Shown: one piece after another, positions 34,247 through 43,495 of the stretch
Layout of the letters: the number at the start of each line of letters is the position of its first letter
How positions within the stretch are numbered: the first letter of the stretch is position 1
Assembly (NCBI RefSeq): GCF_900100085.1
Contig: NZ_FNEJ01000018.1
Location: 1-64,000 of the forward strand
Origin: Salipiger marinus
GTDB lineage: Bacteria; Pseudomonadota; Alphaproteobacteria; Rhodobacterales; Rhodobacteraceae
Direction: 5' to 3'
Length of the DNA stretch: 64,000 bases
Made by a program: the position numbers and the translations under genes
The notes under the pieces: generated by a model
What the model was told of the DNA's origin: nothing
The model's database searches: none
What the model saw: the letters and a program-made list of their open reading frames with translations, nothing else

Positions 34247-34525
34247 TCATTCCAATAGCTCGACCAGTTTCCCATAGTCTTCACTGACCTCGCGTGCCTC
34301 CTGAAACGCGCGTTGACGCTCGGCATCAAGGCAACGGAAGTATTCCTGGATGTCGGCGATGTAGCCCTCGAAATCAGAACGCAGCAGATCGGCATAGGCA
34401 CGCATGTCTTCTTGCGACTGGGGCAAGAACGGTCGCTCGGGTGGTATGCAATCCGCAGCTGCGGCTACCGGCATGCTTCTAAGCAGGAACGCGAACAGCA
34501 ACGGTGCGTTGCGCGCAATAAACAA
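34247..34525 (-). CDS. Small secreted protein near the T4SS operon
   Basis: This 92-aa protein has a hydrophobic signal (APLLFAFLLRSMPVAAAAD) and then CIPPERPFLPQSQEDMRAYADLLRSDF, a predicted helical, charged mature part with two Cys. I do not recognise a named family. The position suggests a periplasmic accessory of the conjugation system. Confidence 0.6.
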   Translation of the reverse strand: MFIARNAPLLFAFLLRSMPVAAAADCIPPERPFLPQSQEDMRAYADLLRSDFEGYIADIQEYFRCLDAERQRAFQEAREVSEDYGKLVELLE

Positions 34526-34623
34526 GCGCAGGGCAAAACTCCTTTGCCGCCTTTAAGATTATCATTCTGTCGGATATCACCCTTATCGGAGCAAGGCGAA
34601 CTTCGTCAACACGTTATTATTGT

Positions 34624-34652
34624 CTTGCTATCATTAATGTTGTTTTGTATCG
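34624..34652 (+). promoter_or_regulatory. Shared conjugation promoter/operator, copy 2
   Basis: This is the inverted partner of 33231-33259 with a single mismatch over 29 bases. It lies about 70 bases before the first gene of the virB operon and has the same orientation relative to that operon as copy 1 has to the TrbM-like gene. Confidence 0.65.
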
Positions 34653-34719
34653 CTCGCGGTGTTGCGACCCCGTGGGCCTGATACTGCACCCAGGCAGAAC
34701 AAGGACCCAAGGGAAGGCC

Positions 34720-35046
34720 ATGATAGAAGAAGCCCCGAATGTGGTTACAGAAGACGGACTGCGCGGCTTGCTCGCCGAGGGCTACCTCATTGAGGTGGTC
34801 TGCAAGGAGAGAGCAGAGAAGCGCCATAACAGCTGGTACGGCTCGTGGGTCATCCGCGCCGTCGCCACTGATGGGCGTGACGATAAGATGCTCGTCACCA
34901 GCCGAAGCGTCCTCAAGCTCCGCGACTTCAAAACCATCGTTGGCCTTGTCAGTTTCCTGGCCGACATGGGCTGTACGACCGCTAGCATCCCACTTGAAGA
35001 AGGTGGCCGCGAACGCCACGCCGCGCCTCCGGTCAAAGGCAGCTGA
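34720..35046 (+). CDS. Hypothetical protein heading the virB operon
   Basis: This 108-aa protein begins at ATG 34720 (MIEEAPNVVTEDGLRGLLAEG) after GGGAAGG. No signal peptide or membrane helix is seen. It overlaps the transglycosylase gene, and no family is recognised. A regulatory or cytoplasmic accessory role is possible. Confidence 0.6.
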   Translation: MIEEAPNVVTEDGLRGLLAEGYLIEVVCKERAEKRHNSWYGSWVIRAVATDGRDDKMLVTSRSVLKLRDFKTIVGLVSFLADMGCTTASIPLEEGGRERHAAPPVKGS

Positions 35047-35686
35047 CTGCGCGACTGCGCTCGTCGTTGCTTTGGGTACAGGCGTTTGTTCCGCGCCCCC
35101 GGCCCTGGCCGACGGTTTCATCTTTTCGGTTGGCCCAGACGGCCAATTGATTTCCACTTCTCAAGAGGCAAACGGGCGCCTTTTTCTCTTCGCAGAACCT
35201 CGCGTTCCTGACGCAACGAGCGAGACAGCGATCCCGGCTCGATCCGCCGCCCGCGCCACCCCAGAAATCCTCCATGCGATCGAGAGCACGGCTCTGCGGT
35301 ATGCCGGGCATGGTGCGCTGCGTCGCGCGGGGCTTTCAGTCACTGATTGGGCGCTCCTTTACCGGGCCAATATCGAAGTCGAGAGCGCATACAATCCGGC
35401 TGCACGTAGCCCTGTCGGTGCGATAGGCCTTGGCCAGCTTATGCCGGATACCGCCCGCGACCTCGGCGTGGACCCACATGACATTGCGCAGAACCTCGAC
35501 GGATCAGCCCGCTACTTGCTGATGATGCTCGACCAGTTCGGTGAGGGCTCTCTGGCCCTTGCGGCGTACAACGCTGGCCCTGAGGCGGTCACACGCCACG
35601 GCGGCATCCCCCCTTTTCGAGAAACCCAAGGGCATGTGGCCCGTGTGACTGCCGTGTTTGAGCGGCTCAGAGGAGATCTTTCATGA
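35003..35686 (+). CDS. virB1: VirB1-type lytic transglycosylase
   Basis: This protein of about 227 aa has a signal peptide (CATALVVALGTGVCSAPPALADG) and a C-terminal SLT domain (catalytic Glu in IEVESAYNPAARSPVGAIGLGQLMPDTA, AAYNAGPEAV). It opens peptidoglycan for assembly of the secretion channel. The start is uncertain: GTG 35003 is chosen, TTG 34994 is possible, and both overlap the previous gene. Its end overlaps virB2 by four bases. Confidence 0.8.
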   Translation: MAANATPRLRSKAADCATALVVALGTGVCSAPPALADGFIFSVGPDGQLISTSQEANGRLFLFAEPRVPDATSETAIPARSAARATPEILHAIESTALRYAGHGALRRAGLSVTDWALLYRANIEVESAYNPAARSPVGAIGLGQLMPDTARDLGVDPHDIAQNLDGSARYLLMMLDQFGEGSLALAAYNAGPEAVTRHGGIPPFRETQGHVARVTAVFERLRGDLS

Positions 35687-35973
35687 CATCGAGACCTTCG
35701 ATCGTCGCGCTCGGCGCGATGGCCCTTATCGTGCTGGCGGGTCCAGCGCTTGCACAGAGCATCGACCTCTCGCCGGTACAGACCCTGCTTCAAGGAATTG
35801 TCGATGCGATCACCGGCCCCTTGGGAATCGTGATCGGAACGCTTGCGCTGATCGGGGTGTTCCTTTCCTGGCTCTTTGGCATCCTCGACTTCCGTCAGGC
35901 GCTCTGGGTCGTGGTTGCAATCGCGGGCATCGCCGCAGCACCCACCATCGTCGCCGCCATCTGGACCACCTGA
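35683..35973 (+). CDS. virB2: VirB2-type major pilin
   Basis: This 96-aa pre-pilin has a signal peptide (ending GPALAQ), then two membrane helices (ITGPLGIVIGTLALIGVFLSWLFG and ALWVVVAIAGIAAAPTIVAAIW). This is the TrbC/VirB2 pattern. It forms the conjugative pilus. Confidence 0.85.
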   Translation: MTSRPSIVALGAMALIVLAGPALAQSIDLSPVQTLLQGIVDAITGPLGIVIGTLALIGVFLSWLFGILDFRQALWVVVAIAGIAAAPTIVAAIWTT

Positions 35974-35982
35974 GCTCCGTCC

Positions 35983-36261
35983 ATGGCTGACCAGTCCCGC
36001 GTGTTCATCGGCCTTCTCAGGCCACCCAAGCTGATGGGCTTGCCGATCATGTACGCCATGGTCTGGCTCTTCGGCTCGACGCTTCTGTTCCTCTGGGTGC
36101 AGAGCTGGGTGGTCGCTGTGTTCGCGGGGCTGGCCTGGCCGGCGCTCTGGAAGGCCGCAGACTGGGATCCGAACTTCCTCGATGTCCTGGTGATCACCCT
36201 GCAGGAAACCCCGCCCACGACGAACCGCAAGCTGCACGGAGGCGACAGCTATGCCCCGTGA
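35983..36261 (+). CDS. virB3: VirB3-type inner-membrane protein
   Basis: This 92-aa protein has the VirB3 start (FIGLLRPPKLMGLPIMYAMVWLFG), two adjacent membrane segments and a short tail. It works with VirB4 in pilus assembly. Its end overlaps the virB4 start. Confidence 0.85.
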   Translation: MADQSRVFIGLLRPPKLMGLPIMYAMVWLFGSTLLFLWVQSWVVAVFAGLAWPALWKAADWDPNFLDVLVITLQETPPTTNRKLHGGDSYAP

Positions 36262-38635
36262 TGGACTTGCCGATGAGGTTGAGAACGCCAGCGATCCGCT
36301 GACCGCGCTACCCGCATGGGTCAAGGGCGAGAAGCGGCTCTCAATGATGCTGCCTTATGTGAGCCTCGTGAACGACCGAACGATCCGGACACGCGGCAAC
36401 GAACTGATGCAGTGCATCCGCCTCGAAGGGGTGAACAGCACCACGAGCGAGGACGGGCATCTCGACCGTATCGGAGGGTTGCTGGCTGGCATCGTGGCGC
36501 AGGTCGGGACCGAGTTCTCATTCTACCTGCACAAGGTGTCGAAAGCGGTCGATGTGACCCTGCCGCCCGTTCCGGGCGAAGGGTTTGCGGCTGCCGTCGA
36601 CGAACGATGGCACGCGCATCTCGGCCGCGCGGGTTTGCGCGACAAGACGCTGACCCTGACGGTGCTGAAGCGACCCGAGACCGGCAGCCGCTTGCCCTTC
36701 GGTCTGGGCGCGTCCCGCGCCCGGCATGCGGCGGACACGACCCGACGCTTGCGCAAGCTCGACGAGGTGGTGGGGTTTCTGCTGTCGTCCTTCGATGAGC
36801 TGAAGCCCCGCCTGCTGGCCGCCAGCGGCGGCGAGCTTCTGGGCTTCCTCGGCTCCCTCAACACCGGCGAAGAACATCCGCTCTTCCCCCGGTCGCGCCT
36901 CGGTGTGATCGCCGAGGACGTAGCCAATACCCGCGTCACCTTCCGCGGCACGACCATCGCGCTCTCCGACGGTGCCGTGGGCGACAAGCTCGGCGCGATC
37001 TTCGCGGTGAAGAACTACCCCGCCAAGACCGACAGCCTGATGCTCGACGAGCTGAACCTGCCCGTCGACATGGTGGTCACCCATTCTTTCGTGCCGATCA
37101 ACGCCAACATCATGGCCGGCAGGATCAAGCGGCAGCTGCGCCTCATGCAGGCCGCCAATGACGGGGCCGTCAGCCTCGCGCAGGAGTTGGAACTGGCCCA
37201 AGACGATCTGGAATCGAAACGCCTGATCTTCGGCGAACATCATATGACGGTGGCGGTCTATGCGCGGACCCAAGCGGCACTCGACGACATCGCGGCCGAG
37301 ATCCGCAATATCTCGGCCACCTCCGGCATCAACCTGATCTCGGAAGCCTTCGGGGGGCGGGCGCATTTCATGGCGCAGCATCCCGGGAACACCGGGGCGC
37401 GCAGCCGAAAGGCCGCGATCACGAACCACAACTTCGCCGATCTCGCCACCTTCCACCGCACGCCGCTCGGCAAGACCGGTAGGGAAGTGCCATGGGGCGT
37501 GCCGATCACGCTTTTCCCGACACCGGAGCGCAGCGGGTTTCGCTTCAGCTTCCACGAACAGGGCGCGCCGGATCGCGAACCCACGGGAGGCCACACGCTA
37601 ATCCTCGGCCGTCCCGGCTCCGGCAAATCCGTCCTGGCGGCCTTCCTGATGACCATGGCACGGCGGGCAGGTGCGCGGGTCTTCGTCTTCGACTATCGCG
37701 CGGGGATGGAGATGGCCGTCCGCGCGCTCGGAGGCAGCTATTCGACCGTGCGGGCGGGGCGCCCCACGGGCCTCAATCCGCTCCAGACCGAGATCGACGT
37801 GCGGGGCCAGGCATGGCTTGCTGATTGGCTCGCGAGCCTCTTGGAGCGGCGCGATCGACCGCTAACCCCGGTTCAGACCAACCGATTGCAAGAAGTCGTG
37901 CGCCAGAACGCAAGCGCAGGACATGCGGGCCTACGAAACTGGTCGGATTTCGCCTCGCTGCTGGTCTCGACCGATGACGAGGGCGATCTCTTCGAGCGTA
38001 TGCAGGAATGGACGGCCGAGGGTCGCTACGGCTGGATCTTCGGGGCCAATGCCGAGGACAGTTTCAGCATCGATGGCGACGTCGCGGGCTTTGACCTCAC
38101 TGGCATTCTCGATTCCGAGAGTGAGCGGGAACGCATGGCCGTCCTGTCCTACCTCTTTCGCCGGGTCGAGCGGGTGATCGAGGACCGCAAGCCCACCATC
38201 ATCGTCATCGACGAGGCATGGAAAGCCCTCGACAACGCCTACTTTGCGGAGCGACTCAGCAACTGGCTGGTGACCGCCCGCAAGCAGAACGCCGTCGTCG
38301 TGATGATGACGCAATATGCCAGCCAGCTCGAGCGCACGCGCACCGGCAAGACCATCGTGGAAGCTGTGCCAACCCAGGTGCTCTTGCCCAACATTCGTGC
38401 TTCCGCCGCTGACTACGCGATGCTCGGCCTGACCGAGAAAGAGCTCGACGTGCTTCTAGGCGTCGGCTCGGCCTCGCGGCTCGCGCTTGTACGCGACGAC
38501 CGTGGTTCCGTCGTGATCGATGCCGATCTCAGCGCGCTCGGCCCGCTCGTGACCATCCTTGGCGGAATGGAGAAGGGCGAAGCGCTTGTCGGCGCCGATT
38601 ATCGCGAACGTCCTGATTTCTGGAGAGTGACATGA
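36251..38635 (+). CDS. virB4: VirB4 ATPase
   Basis: This 794-aa protein has an N-terminal CagE/TrbE/VirB domain. Its C-terminal ATPase has Walker A GRPGSGKS (453-460) and Walker B TIIVIDEAW (Asp about 654). It powers pilus biogenesis and substrate transfer at the inner membrane. Length and motifs are normal. Confidence 0.92.
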   Translation: MPRDGLADEVENASDPLTALPAWVKGEKRLSMMLPYVSLVNDRTIRTRGNELMQCIRLEGVNSTTSEDGHLDRIGGLLAGIVAQVGTEFSFYLHKVSKAVDVTLPPVPGEGFAAAVDERWHAHLGRAGLRDKTLTLTVLKRPETGSRLPFGLGASRARHAADTTRRLRKLDEVVGFLLSSFDELKPRLLAASGGELLGFLGSLNTGEEHPLFPRSRLGVIAEDVANTRVTFRGTTIALSDGAVGDKLGAIFAVKNYPAKTDSLMLDELNLPVDMVVTHSFVPINANIMAGRIKRQLRLMQAANDGAVSLAQELELAQDDLESKRLIFGEHHMTVAVYARTQAALDDIAAEIRNISATSGINLISEAFGGRAHFMAQHPGNTGARSRKAAITNHNFADLATFHRTPLGKTGREVPWGVPITLFPTPERSGFRFSFHEQGAPDREPTGGHTLILGRPGSGKSVLAAFLMTMARRAGARVFVFDYRAGMEMAVRALGGSYSTVRAGRPTGLNPLQTEIDVRGQAWLADWLASLLERRDRPLTPVQTNRLQEVVRQNASAGHAGLRNWSDFASLLVSTDDEGDLFERMQEWTAEGRYGWIFGANAEDSFSIDGDVAGFDLTGILDSESERERMAVLSYLFRRVERVIEDRKPTIIVIDEAWKALDNAYFAERLSNWLVTARKQNAVVVMMTQYASQLERTRTGKTIVEAVPTQVLLPNIRASAADYAMLGLTEKELDVLLGVGSASRLALVRDDRGSVVIDADLSALGPLVTILGGMEKGEALVGADYRERPDFWRVT

Positions 38636-38847
38636 CCCGTACCATCATTCGCAGCGTCGTGCTGCTCGGGCTCGGCCTGACGTTGACAGCCTGTGCGCAG
38701 CATAACGCCCCGCAAGCCAACTGCTTCAGTTTTCGCGAGGCTCCTGTGCAGGCAGGAACCGCCACCGCCACGATCTCGACCATGGGGGCGGAGGTCACGC
38801 GCCGCGACACGGCCTGCGATTTTGTCCTCTTGGGGGCGAGCGGCTAA
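38632..38847 (+). CDS. Small lipoprotein, VirB7-like
   Basis: This 71-aa protein has a lipobox (LGLTLTAC, Cys about residue 21) and a short mature part with two further Cys. The position between VirB4 and the VirB5-like genes and the size fit a VirB7/TrwH-like lipoprotein that would pair with VirB9. The similarity is by type, not by clear sequence. Confidence 0.65.
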   Translation: MTRTIIRSVVLLGLGLTLTACAQHNAPQANCFSFREAPVQAGTATATISTMGAEVTRRDTACDFVLLGASG

Positions 38848-38851
38848 GCCA

Positions 38852-40018
38852 ATGCGGACCTGGCTTCCTCTCTCGATGATCGGTTTTGCGCTGGCAGGTC
38901 CCACGGCGGGGCCAGCGATCGCCCAGGGCGTGCCGACCTTCGACCTGCGCCTCTTCGCGGAGCGGCAGGCCATCCTTGAGCAGACCGATCGTGACCTGGC
39001 ACTGCAGCAGGACCGGCTAAGCCGCGAGGAGGAACTGGCCGAAATCGAGCGCCAGCAACTCGCCTCCCTCGAAGGGCTGATGGATGCCATGTCGCTTGGC
39101 GCTGGAGACGTGGCCGGAACCGTGGCGGGGCTCGAGGCGGGGCAGGGGGCGGTAGACAACGTCGAAAGCGCGGCCGCCAGTCTTTATGCGCCCGAGGACG
39201 CCAATCCAGCGGCAGCGCGGATGTTCGGCGATGCCCGGGAGGGGATCGAGGAGCTGATCATCCGCGCAGCACGCGACACCCATAGTCTGTCCGGGGTCGG
39301 CCGCGCAGGTCTTTCGCTCGTGCAATGGCGCTGTCTCTTGCAGGCGCTGATCTGGCAGGAAAGCCGTTTCCAGATCGGGGCACGCTCACCCGTGGGGGCC
39401 TTCGGACTTACCCAGATCATGCCCGGTACCGCGGGGGATCTCGGGATCTACCCGGCCTATTACGACGATCCCTATCTGCAGGTCACCGGCGGTGCGCGAT
39501 ACCTCGCACAAATGCTGAACATGTTCGATGGCAACATTATCCATGCGCTCGCCGCCTATAACGCCGGGCCGGGCAATGTGCAGGATTATGGCGGTGTGCC
39601 GCCTTTCGCGGAAACCCAGCATTATGTCGTGGTGATCCCGCAGCAGTACAACAGCTACCTCGCGGCCGTAGGCGGCATCGATGCCCTCGGCACCATCGAC
39701 CCTGTGCTCCTCGCCAACGCGAGTTTCAGCCTCTCGGCCCACGGCGCAGGGGTCTATGGCGACTATTCGCTGGTCTCGGTCCGTGCCGCCGCCCTGCGGG
39801 TTCAGGACATCATCACCCGCATTGGTGAGACCGAGGATCTCCACGAGGCCATCGCGCTCAACACCTATGCCCGGGCCGAACTGGCCCGGCTGGTCGCAAT
39901 CCGGACCCGGATCAAGGCCGCACGAACCGAGCCACTCAGCGCCGAGCAGTTCGCCTTGGCGGCAGCGCAGGCTGCCGAACGGCAATACATGGATTTTAGT
40001 CAGGAGGATTTGCGTTGA
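38852..40018 (+). CDS. T4SS protein combining VirB5-like ends with an SLT transglycosylase domain
   Basis: This 388-aa protein has a signal peptide (ending GPAIAQ). A coiled-coil-like N-terminal region starts QGVPTFD. A central SLT domain follows (WQESRFQIGARSPVGAFGLTQIMPGTAGDL, AAYNAGPGNVQDYGGVPPFAETQHYV), then a helical C-terminus ending RQYMDFSQEDLR. Both ends resemble those of the next gene, VirB5 (QGVPTVD..., RRYMDFTLPDLE). A second transglycosylase in the operon besides VirB1 is unusual. It may couple peptidoglycan opening to pilus-tip assembly. Confidence 0.8.
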   Translation: MRTWLPLSMIGFALAGPTAGPAIAQGVPTFDLRLFAERQAILEQTDRDLALQQDRLSREEELAEIERQQLASLEGLMDAMSLGAGDVAGTVAGLEAGQGAVDNVESAAASLYAPEDANPAAARMFGDAREGIEELIIRAARDTHSLSGVGRAGLSLVQWRCLLQALIWQESRFQIGARSPVGAFGLTQIMPGTAGDLGIYPAYYDDPYLQVTGGARYLAQMLNMFDGNIIHALAAYNAGPGNVQDYGGVPPFAETQHYVVVIPQQYNSYLAAVGGIDALGTIDPVLLANASFSLSAHGAGVYGDYSLVSVRAAALRVQDIITRIGETEDLHEAIALNTYARAELARLVAIRTRIKAARTEPLSAEQFALAAAQAAERQYMDFSQEDLR

Positions 40019-40812
40019 ACCTGCGCCTGCCCCGTTCCCTTTTCGCCGGTAGCATCGCTCTCGCGCTTGCCCTCAATGTCACCGGACCTGTCGCGGCACA
40101 GGGTGTGCCCACGGTGGACACTCAGAACATTGCTCAGGAAATCCGCCAGCTTCAACAGATGCTGCAGGATTTCGGGATCCAGACCGATCTTCTGGACAAT
40201 GCGTTGGAGCAACTGGACATGCTGCAAAGCCAACTCGATCAGCTGAACGAGATGTATGCCTCGCTCACCGGGCCGCGCAGCATCCTCGGACTTGCCATGG
40301 GCGGGGACCTCGACACCTTGCTTGAGGCCAACTTCGAAGACATCCCCGGCCTGATCCGAGGCATCCAGGCGGGCGATTGGAGCGCGCTCATCGGGCCCAA
40401 TGCCGGGCCCATGCGCACGCAGATGGAACAGGCGCTGGCAAGCGCCGGGTTCGACGAGGATTCACTCCGCGAGATCGCCACCAGCGGCAATCCGGGCGCC
40501 GAAGGCGTTGCTACGCGGGCAACCACAGGTGCTGTGATGTCGGCGGCGGCGCAGAACAGCCACGCAGAGGCGGAACAGTCGCTCGAACGGGTGGAACGTC
40601 TGGTCGAGATGATCCCGGACATGGAAGATCTCAAAGCCTCGATGGATCATAACACACGCGTCACGGCGGAACTCGCCATCGCCATGACCCGGATGTGGGA
40701 GCTGGAAGCGATCCAGACCCTCGGCGCAGGCAATGCAGGCGTGGTTGATGCCGCCACCGTCGCCGAAGAGCGCCGCTACATGGACTTCACCTTGCCGGAT
40801 CTTGAGCCATGA
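40015..40812 (+). CDS. virB5: VirB5/TrbJ-type minor pilus protein
   Basis: This 265-aa periplasmic protein has a signal peptide (ending GPVAAQG) and long helices (IAQEIRQLQQMLQDFGIQTDLLDNALEQLDMLQSQLDQLNEMYASLTG), as in VirB5/TrbJ. It would sit at the pilus tip. It overlaps its neighbours by four bases at both ends. Confidence 0.8.
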   Translation: MNLRLPRSLFAGSIALALALNVTGPVAAQGVPTVDTQNIAQEIRQLQQMLQDFGIQTDLLDNALEQLDMLQSQLDQLNEMYASLTGPRSILGLAMGGDLDTLLEANFEDIPGLIRGIQAGDWSALIGPNAGPMRTQMEQALASAGFDEDSLREIATSGNPGAEGVATRATTGAVMSAAAQNSHAEAEQSLERVERLVEMIPDMEDLKASMDHNTRVTAELAIAMTRMWELEAIQTLGAGNAGVVDAATVAEERRYMDFTLPDLEP

Positions 40813-41474
40813 GTGGGGCAGGCGTGATGACTGCGCGCGAACTCGTGGAAGAGGAACTTGTTTACGGTGCCCTGCGCCGTGAACAGCTTTGGCGAGTGAT
40901 CGGCCTTTCCGGGGCGGGCTTTGGCGTATTCGGCTGTTTGACGGCTGCGGCTGTCGCGCTGATGATCGAAACGCCGCCTCCCGTGGTTGTGCCCTACGAT
41001 CCCGCGACCGGGATGGCGCTCCCCAATGCCACGGTTGAAACCGTGTCGCTCTCCGAACGGCCTGCCGTGATCGAAGCGCAAATCTACCGCTACATTCTCG
41101 ACCGCGAAACCTACAACCAGCTCGACAACGATCTTCGTGTCCGCCGTGTCCTGGCACAGTCTTCCGGGTCGGCCGAGGCCAGCATGCGCGCGATGTGGAC
41201 ATCGGGTCAGGAGAACTATCCGCCGACGCGATACGGGGCTGCGGCCGAGATGGCCGTTGAGATCGCATCGATCAACCTTATTGGCGAGAACCGCGCACAG
41301 GTGCGGCTCAGAAAGCGCCTGACAAGTCCGCAGGGGGTACAGGATGGATCGTTCACTGCCACGTTGATGTTCGAATTCCGGCCCGAGCGGACCCGCGCGA
41401 TCGACGATGTCTGGCAAAACCCTTTCGGTTTCACCGTCACCCAATATGCCATCCGATCGGACCGTTCCGAATGA
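40809..41474 (+). CDS. virB8: VirB8-type inner-membrane protein
   Basis: This 221-aa protein has one N-terminal membrane helix (VIGLSGAGFGVFGCLTAAAVALMI) and a periplasmic NTF2-like domain (AQIYRYILDRETYNQLDNDLRVRRVLAQSS, FEFRPERTRAIDDVWQNPFGFTVTQY). It nucleates assembly of the channel. Confidence 0.88.
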   Translation: MSGAGVMTARELVEEELVYGALRREQLWRVIGLSGAGFGVFGCLTAAAVALMIETPPPVVVPYDPATGMALPNATVETVSLSERPAVIEAQIYRYILDRETYNQLDNDLRVRRVLAQSSGSAEASMRAMWTSGQENYPPTRYGAAAEMAVEIASINLIGENRAQVRLRKRLTSPQGVQDGSFTATLMFEFRPERTRAIDDVWQNPFGFTVTQYAIRSDRSE

Positions 41475-42172
41475 CTAGCACTCCAATCTTTACCTTGTTG
41501 GCCGCCAGTTTTCTCACGTTCGCGGGATCGACTGCCTTGGCCGAGACCACGCCCCGCCCAGGTTCTCATGACAACCGCGTGCGCGTCGCGACTTGGACTG
41601 AAGGCCAGGTTTACCGTGTCGTTACGACTCTGACCCGCGTCACCACAGTCGAATTCGGTGAGGGTGAAACCATCCGCTCGATCATCGCCGGCGATACGGT
41701 CGGGTTTCAATTCGACGGTGTCCCGGGTGGCCGTGCCTTCGCCATCAAGCCGACAGCATCTGGCGTCGCCACCAACATCACCGTCTACACCAACCGCCGC
41801 TCCTACTACTTCCATGTCGTCGAAGCCCGGGAGACGCCGCATTATGTCGTGCAGTTCCGCTATCCTGAAAACCGCGTGCAACCCACTAGGGCGGTTGCGG
41901 CCGATGCGCCGAATGCGAACTATGCGGTCAGCGCCCGAGAAGAGTTCACGCCGACGGCCATCTGGGATGATGGTACCTTCACGTATTTCCGGTTTGCACG
42001 GAACGCGCCGGTGCCCGCCATCTTCCGATATTCGAACGGAAGGGAACGCGCGGTGAACAGCCACACCTCGAGTGACGGCGTCATTCGCGTGTCTGGCGTC
42101 AACCGACAATGGGTCCTTCGCCTTGGCGAAGATGTGGTTTGCGTCCAGGACGCAGGGCAGGCCACATCATGA
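41471..42172 (+). CDS. virB9: VirB9-type outer-membrane complex protein
   Basis: This 233-aa protein has a signal peptide (ending GSTALAE). The blocks PRPGSHDNRVRVATWTEGQVYRV, TTVEFGEGETI and PTAIWDDGTFTYFRFARNAPVPAIF are characteristic of VirB9/CagX. It forms the outer-membrane core with VirB10 and a lipoprotein. Confidence 0.88.
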   Translation: MTSTPIFTLLAASFLTFAGSTALAETTPRPGSHDNRVRVATWTEGQVYRVVTTLTRVTTVEFGEGETIRSIIAGDTVGFQFDGVPGGRAFAIKPTASGVATNITVYTNRRSYYFHVVEARETPHYVVQFRYPENRVQPTRAVAADAPNANYAVSAREEFTPTAIWDDGTFTYFRFARNAPVPAIFRYSNGRERAVNSHTSSDGVIRVSGVNRQWVLRLGEDVVCVQDAGQATS

Positions 42173-43494
42173 CCGAAGGTACGGAAGACCTCGCCGCGCG
42201 CCTCGCGGCTCTCGAAGGCTCGACAGGCAAAGCGAAGGCAAGCAAGCGGCCTGCGCCGCTTGCCGCGATCCTTGGGGTCGTCGGCATCGCGGCAGCAGGC
42301 GGTCTGGCATGGGCTGCCCTGCAGCCATCAGCAGAAGCACCAATGGCGACCGCCGCGCCGGAGGAGTTCCAGAGCAGCGGCCCCGGATTCGGAGATCTGG
42401 CGCCGATTTCTGCCCCGCAGCCCAGCCAAGCCCCGCCTGCGGACACAGGTCCGAGCGAGTCGGAACTCGCGCTGATGGAAAGTCTTGCGACATTGAGAGC
42501 GGAACTCGAGGACCTGCGCGCAAGACCGGCCGAGGCCGCAGATAGCGGGGCGGAGCAGGCGATTGCAGACCTGACGGCGCAAATTGCCAACTTACATGAA
42601 GCATCCGCCGAGGCGCAGCGTGCCCTCGAGCGTCAGCTGACCGAGCGGGATCGCGAATTGGATCAGCTCCGCATGGACTTGGAACTTGCACGGCTTGCAC
42701 CACCAGAGCCGACCTCATTGGGACCAAGTGAAGAAGAATTGCGGCTGGCCGAACTCGAAAGGCGGCGCGCAGCCGAAGCTGAGGCCCGCGCAGAGCGCAT
42801 CGCGTCTCCTATGATCGCGTTCTCCGGGATGGGCGCGGGTGCGGATAGGGAGAATACGCTGGAAGCCGCGCGTCTGAATGCAGATGAAGCCTTTGTTCGT
42901 TCGGGCGCGCAACCAGCACAGGTGACACGTGCCGAAGTGATCGCGAACCCATCGAACACGGTTGTTCAAGGCACCATGATTCAGGCTGTGACAGAGACGG
43001 CCCTCGACAGCACACTGCCCGGCGCGATCCGCGCCATCGTCTCGGAAGACGTCCATTCTTTCGATGGAACGCGTATCCTGATCCCGCGCGGCGCGCGGCT
43101 GATCGGGCGCTACCGCTCCGATGTCGCACTTGCCCAATCGCGCGTCATGGTGGCATGGGACCGGATCATCTTGCCCGATAATCAGACCGTGCAGATCAGC
43201 GCCTTCGGTGGAGACGAACTCGGCCGTACTGGCACCACCGGGTTTGTCGACACCCGTTTCGCGCAACGCTTCGGCTCCGCCGCGCTGATCTCCTTGATCG
43301 GCGCCTTGCCTGCGGCTGCGGCGGGTCAAATCGACAGCGAGGCGGCGGCCGATGTTGCGAGCGATGTCGGCACGGATCTGCGCGATAGCACGCAAAGCGT
43401 GATGCAGGACTATCTGGCGATCCGGCCAGTGATACATGTCGATCAGGGTACACGGATCACGGTCATGGTCGATCGTGACCTGGAGATCTTCTGA
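42169..43494 (+). CDS. virB10: VirB10-type channel protein
   Basis: This 441-aa protein starts at ATG 42169, overlapping the virB9 stop as ATGA. An N-terminal membrane helix (about 28-48) is followed by a Pro/Gln-rich linker and a coiled-coil. The C-terminal TrbI domain has GTMIQAVTETALDSTLPG, GARLIGRYRSDVALAQSRVMVAWDRIILPDN and the antenna region. It links the inner- and outer-membrane parts. Confidence 0.9.
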   Translation: MTEGTEDLAARLAALEGSTGKAKASKRPAPLAAILGVVGIAAAGGLAWAALQPSAEAPMATAAPEEFQSSGPGFGDLAPISAPQPSQAPPADTGPSESELALMESLATLRAELEDLRARPAEAADSGAEQAIADLTAQIANLHEASAEAQRALERQLTERDRELDQLRMDLELARLAPPEPTSLGPSEEELRLAELERRRAAEAEARAERIASPMIAFSGMGAGADRENTLEAARLNADEAFVRSGAQPAQVTRAEVIANPSNTVVQGTMIQAVTETALDSTLPGAIRAIVSEDVHSFDGTRILIPRGARLIGRYRSDVALAQSRVMVAWDRIILPDNQTVQISAFGGDELGRTGTTGFVDTRFAQRFGSAALISLIGALPAAAAGQIDSEAAADVASDVGTDLRDSTQSVMQDYLAIRPVIHVDQGTRITVMVDRDLEIF

Positions 43495-43495
43495 C

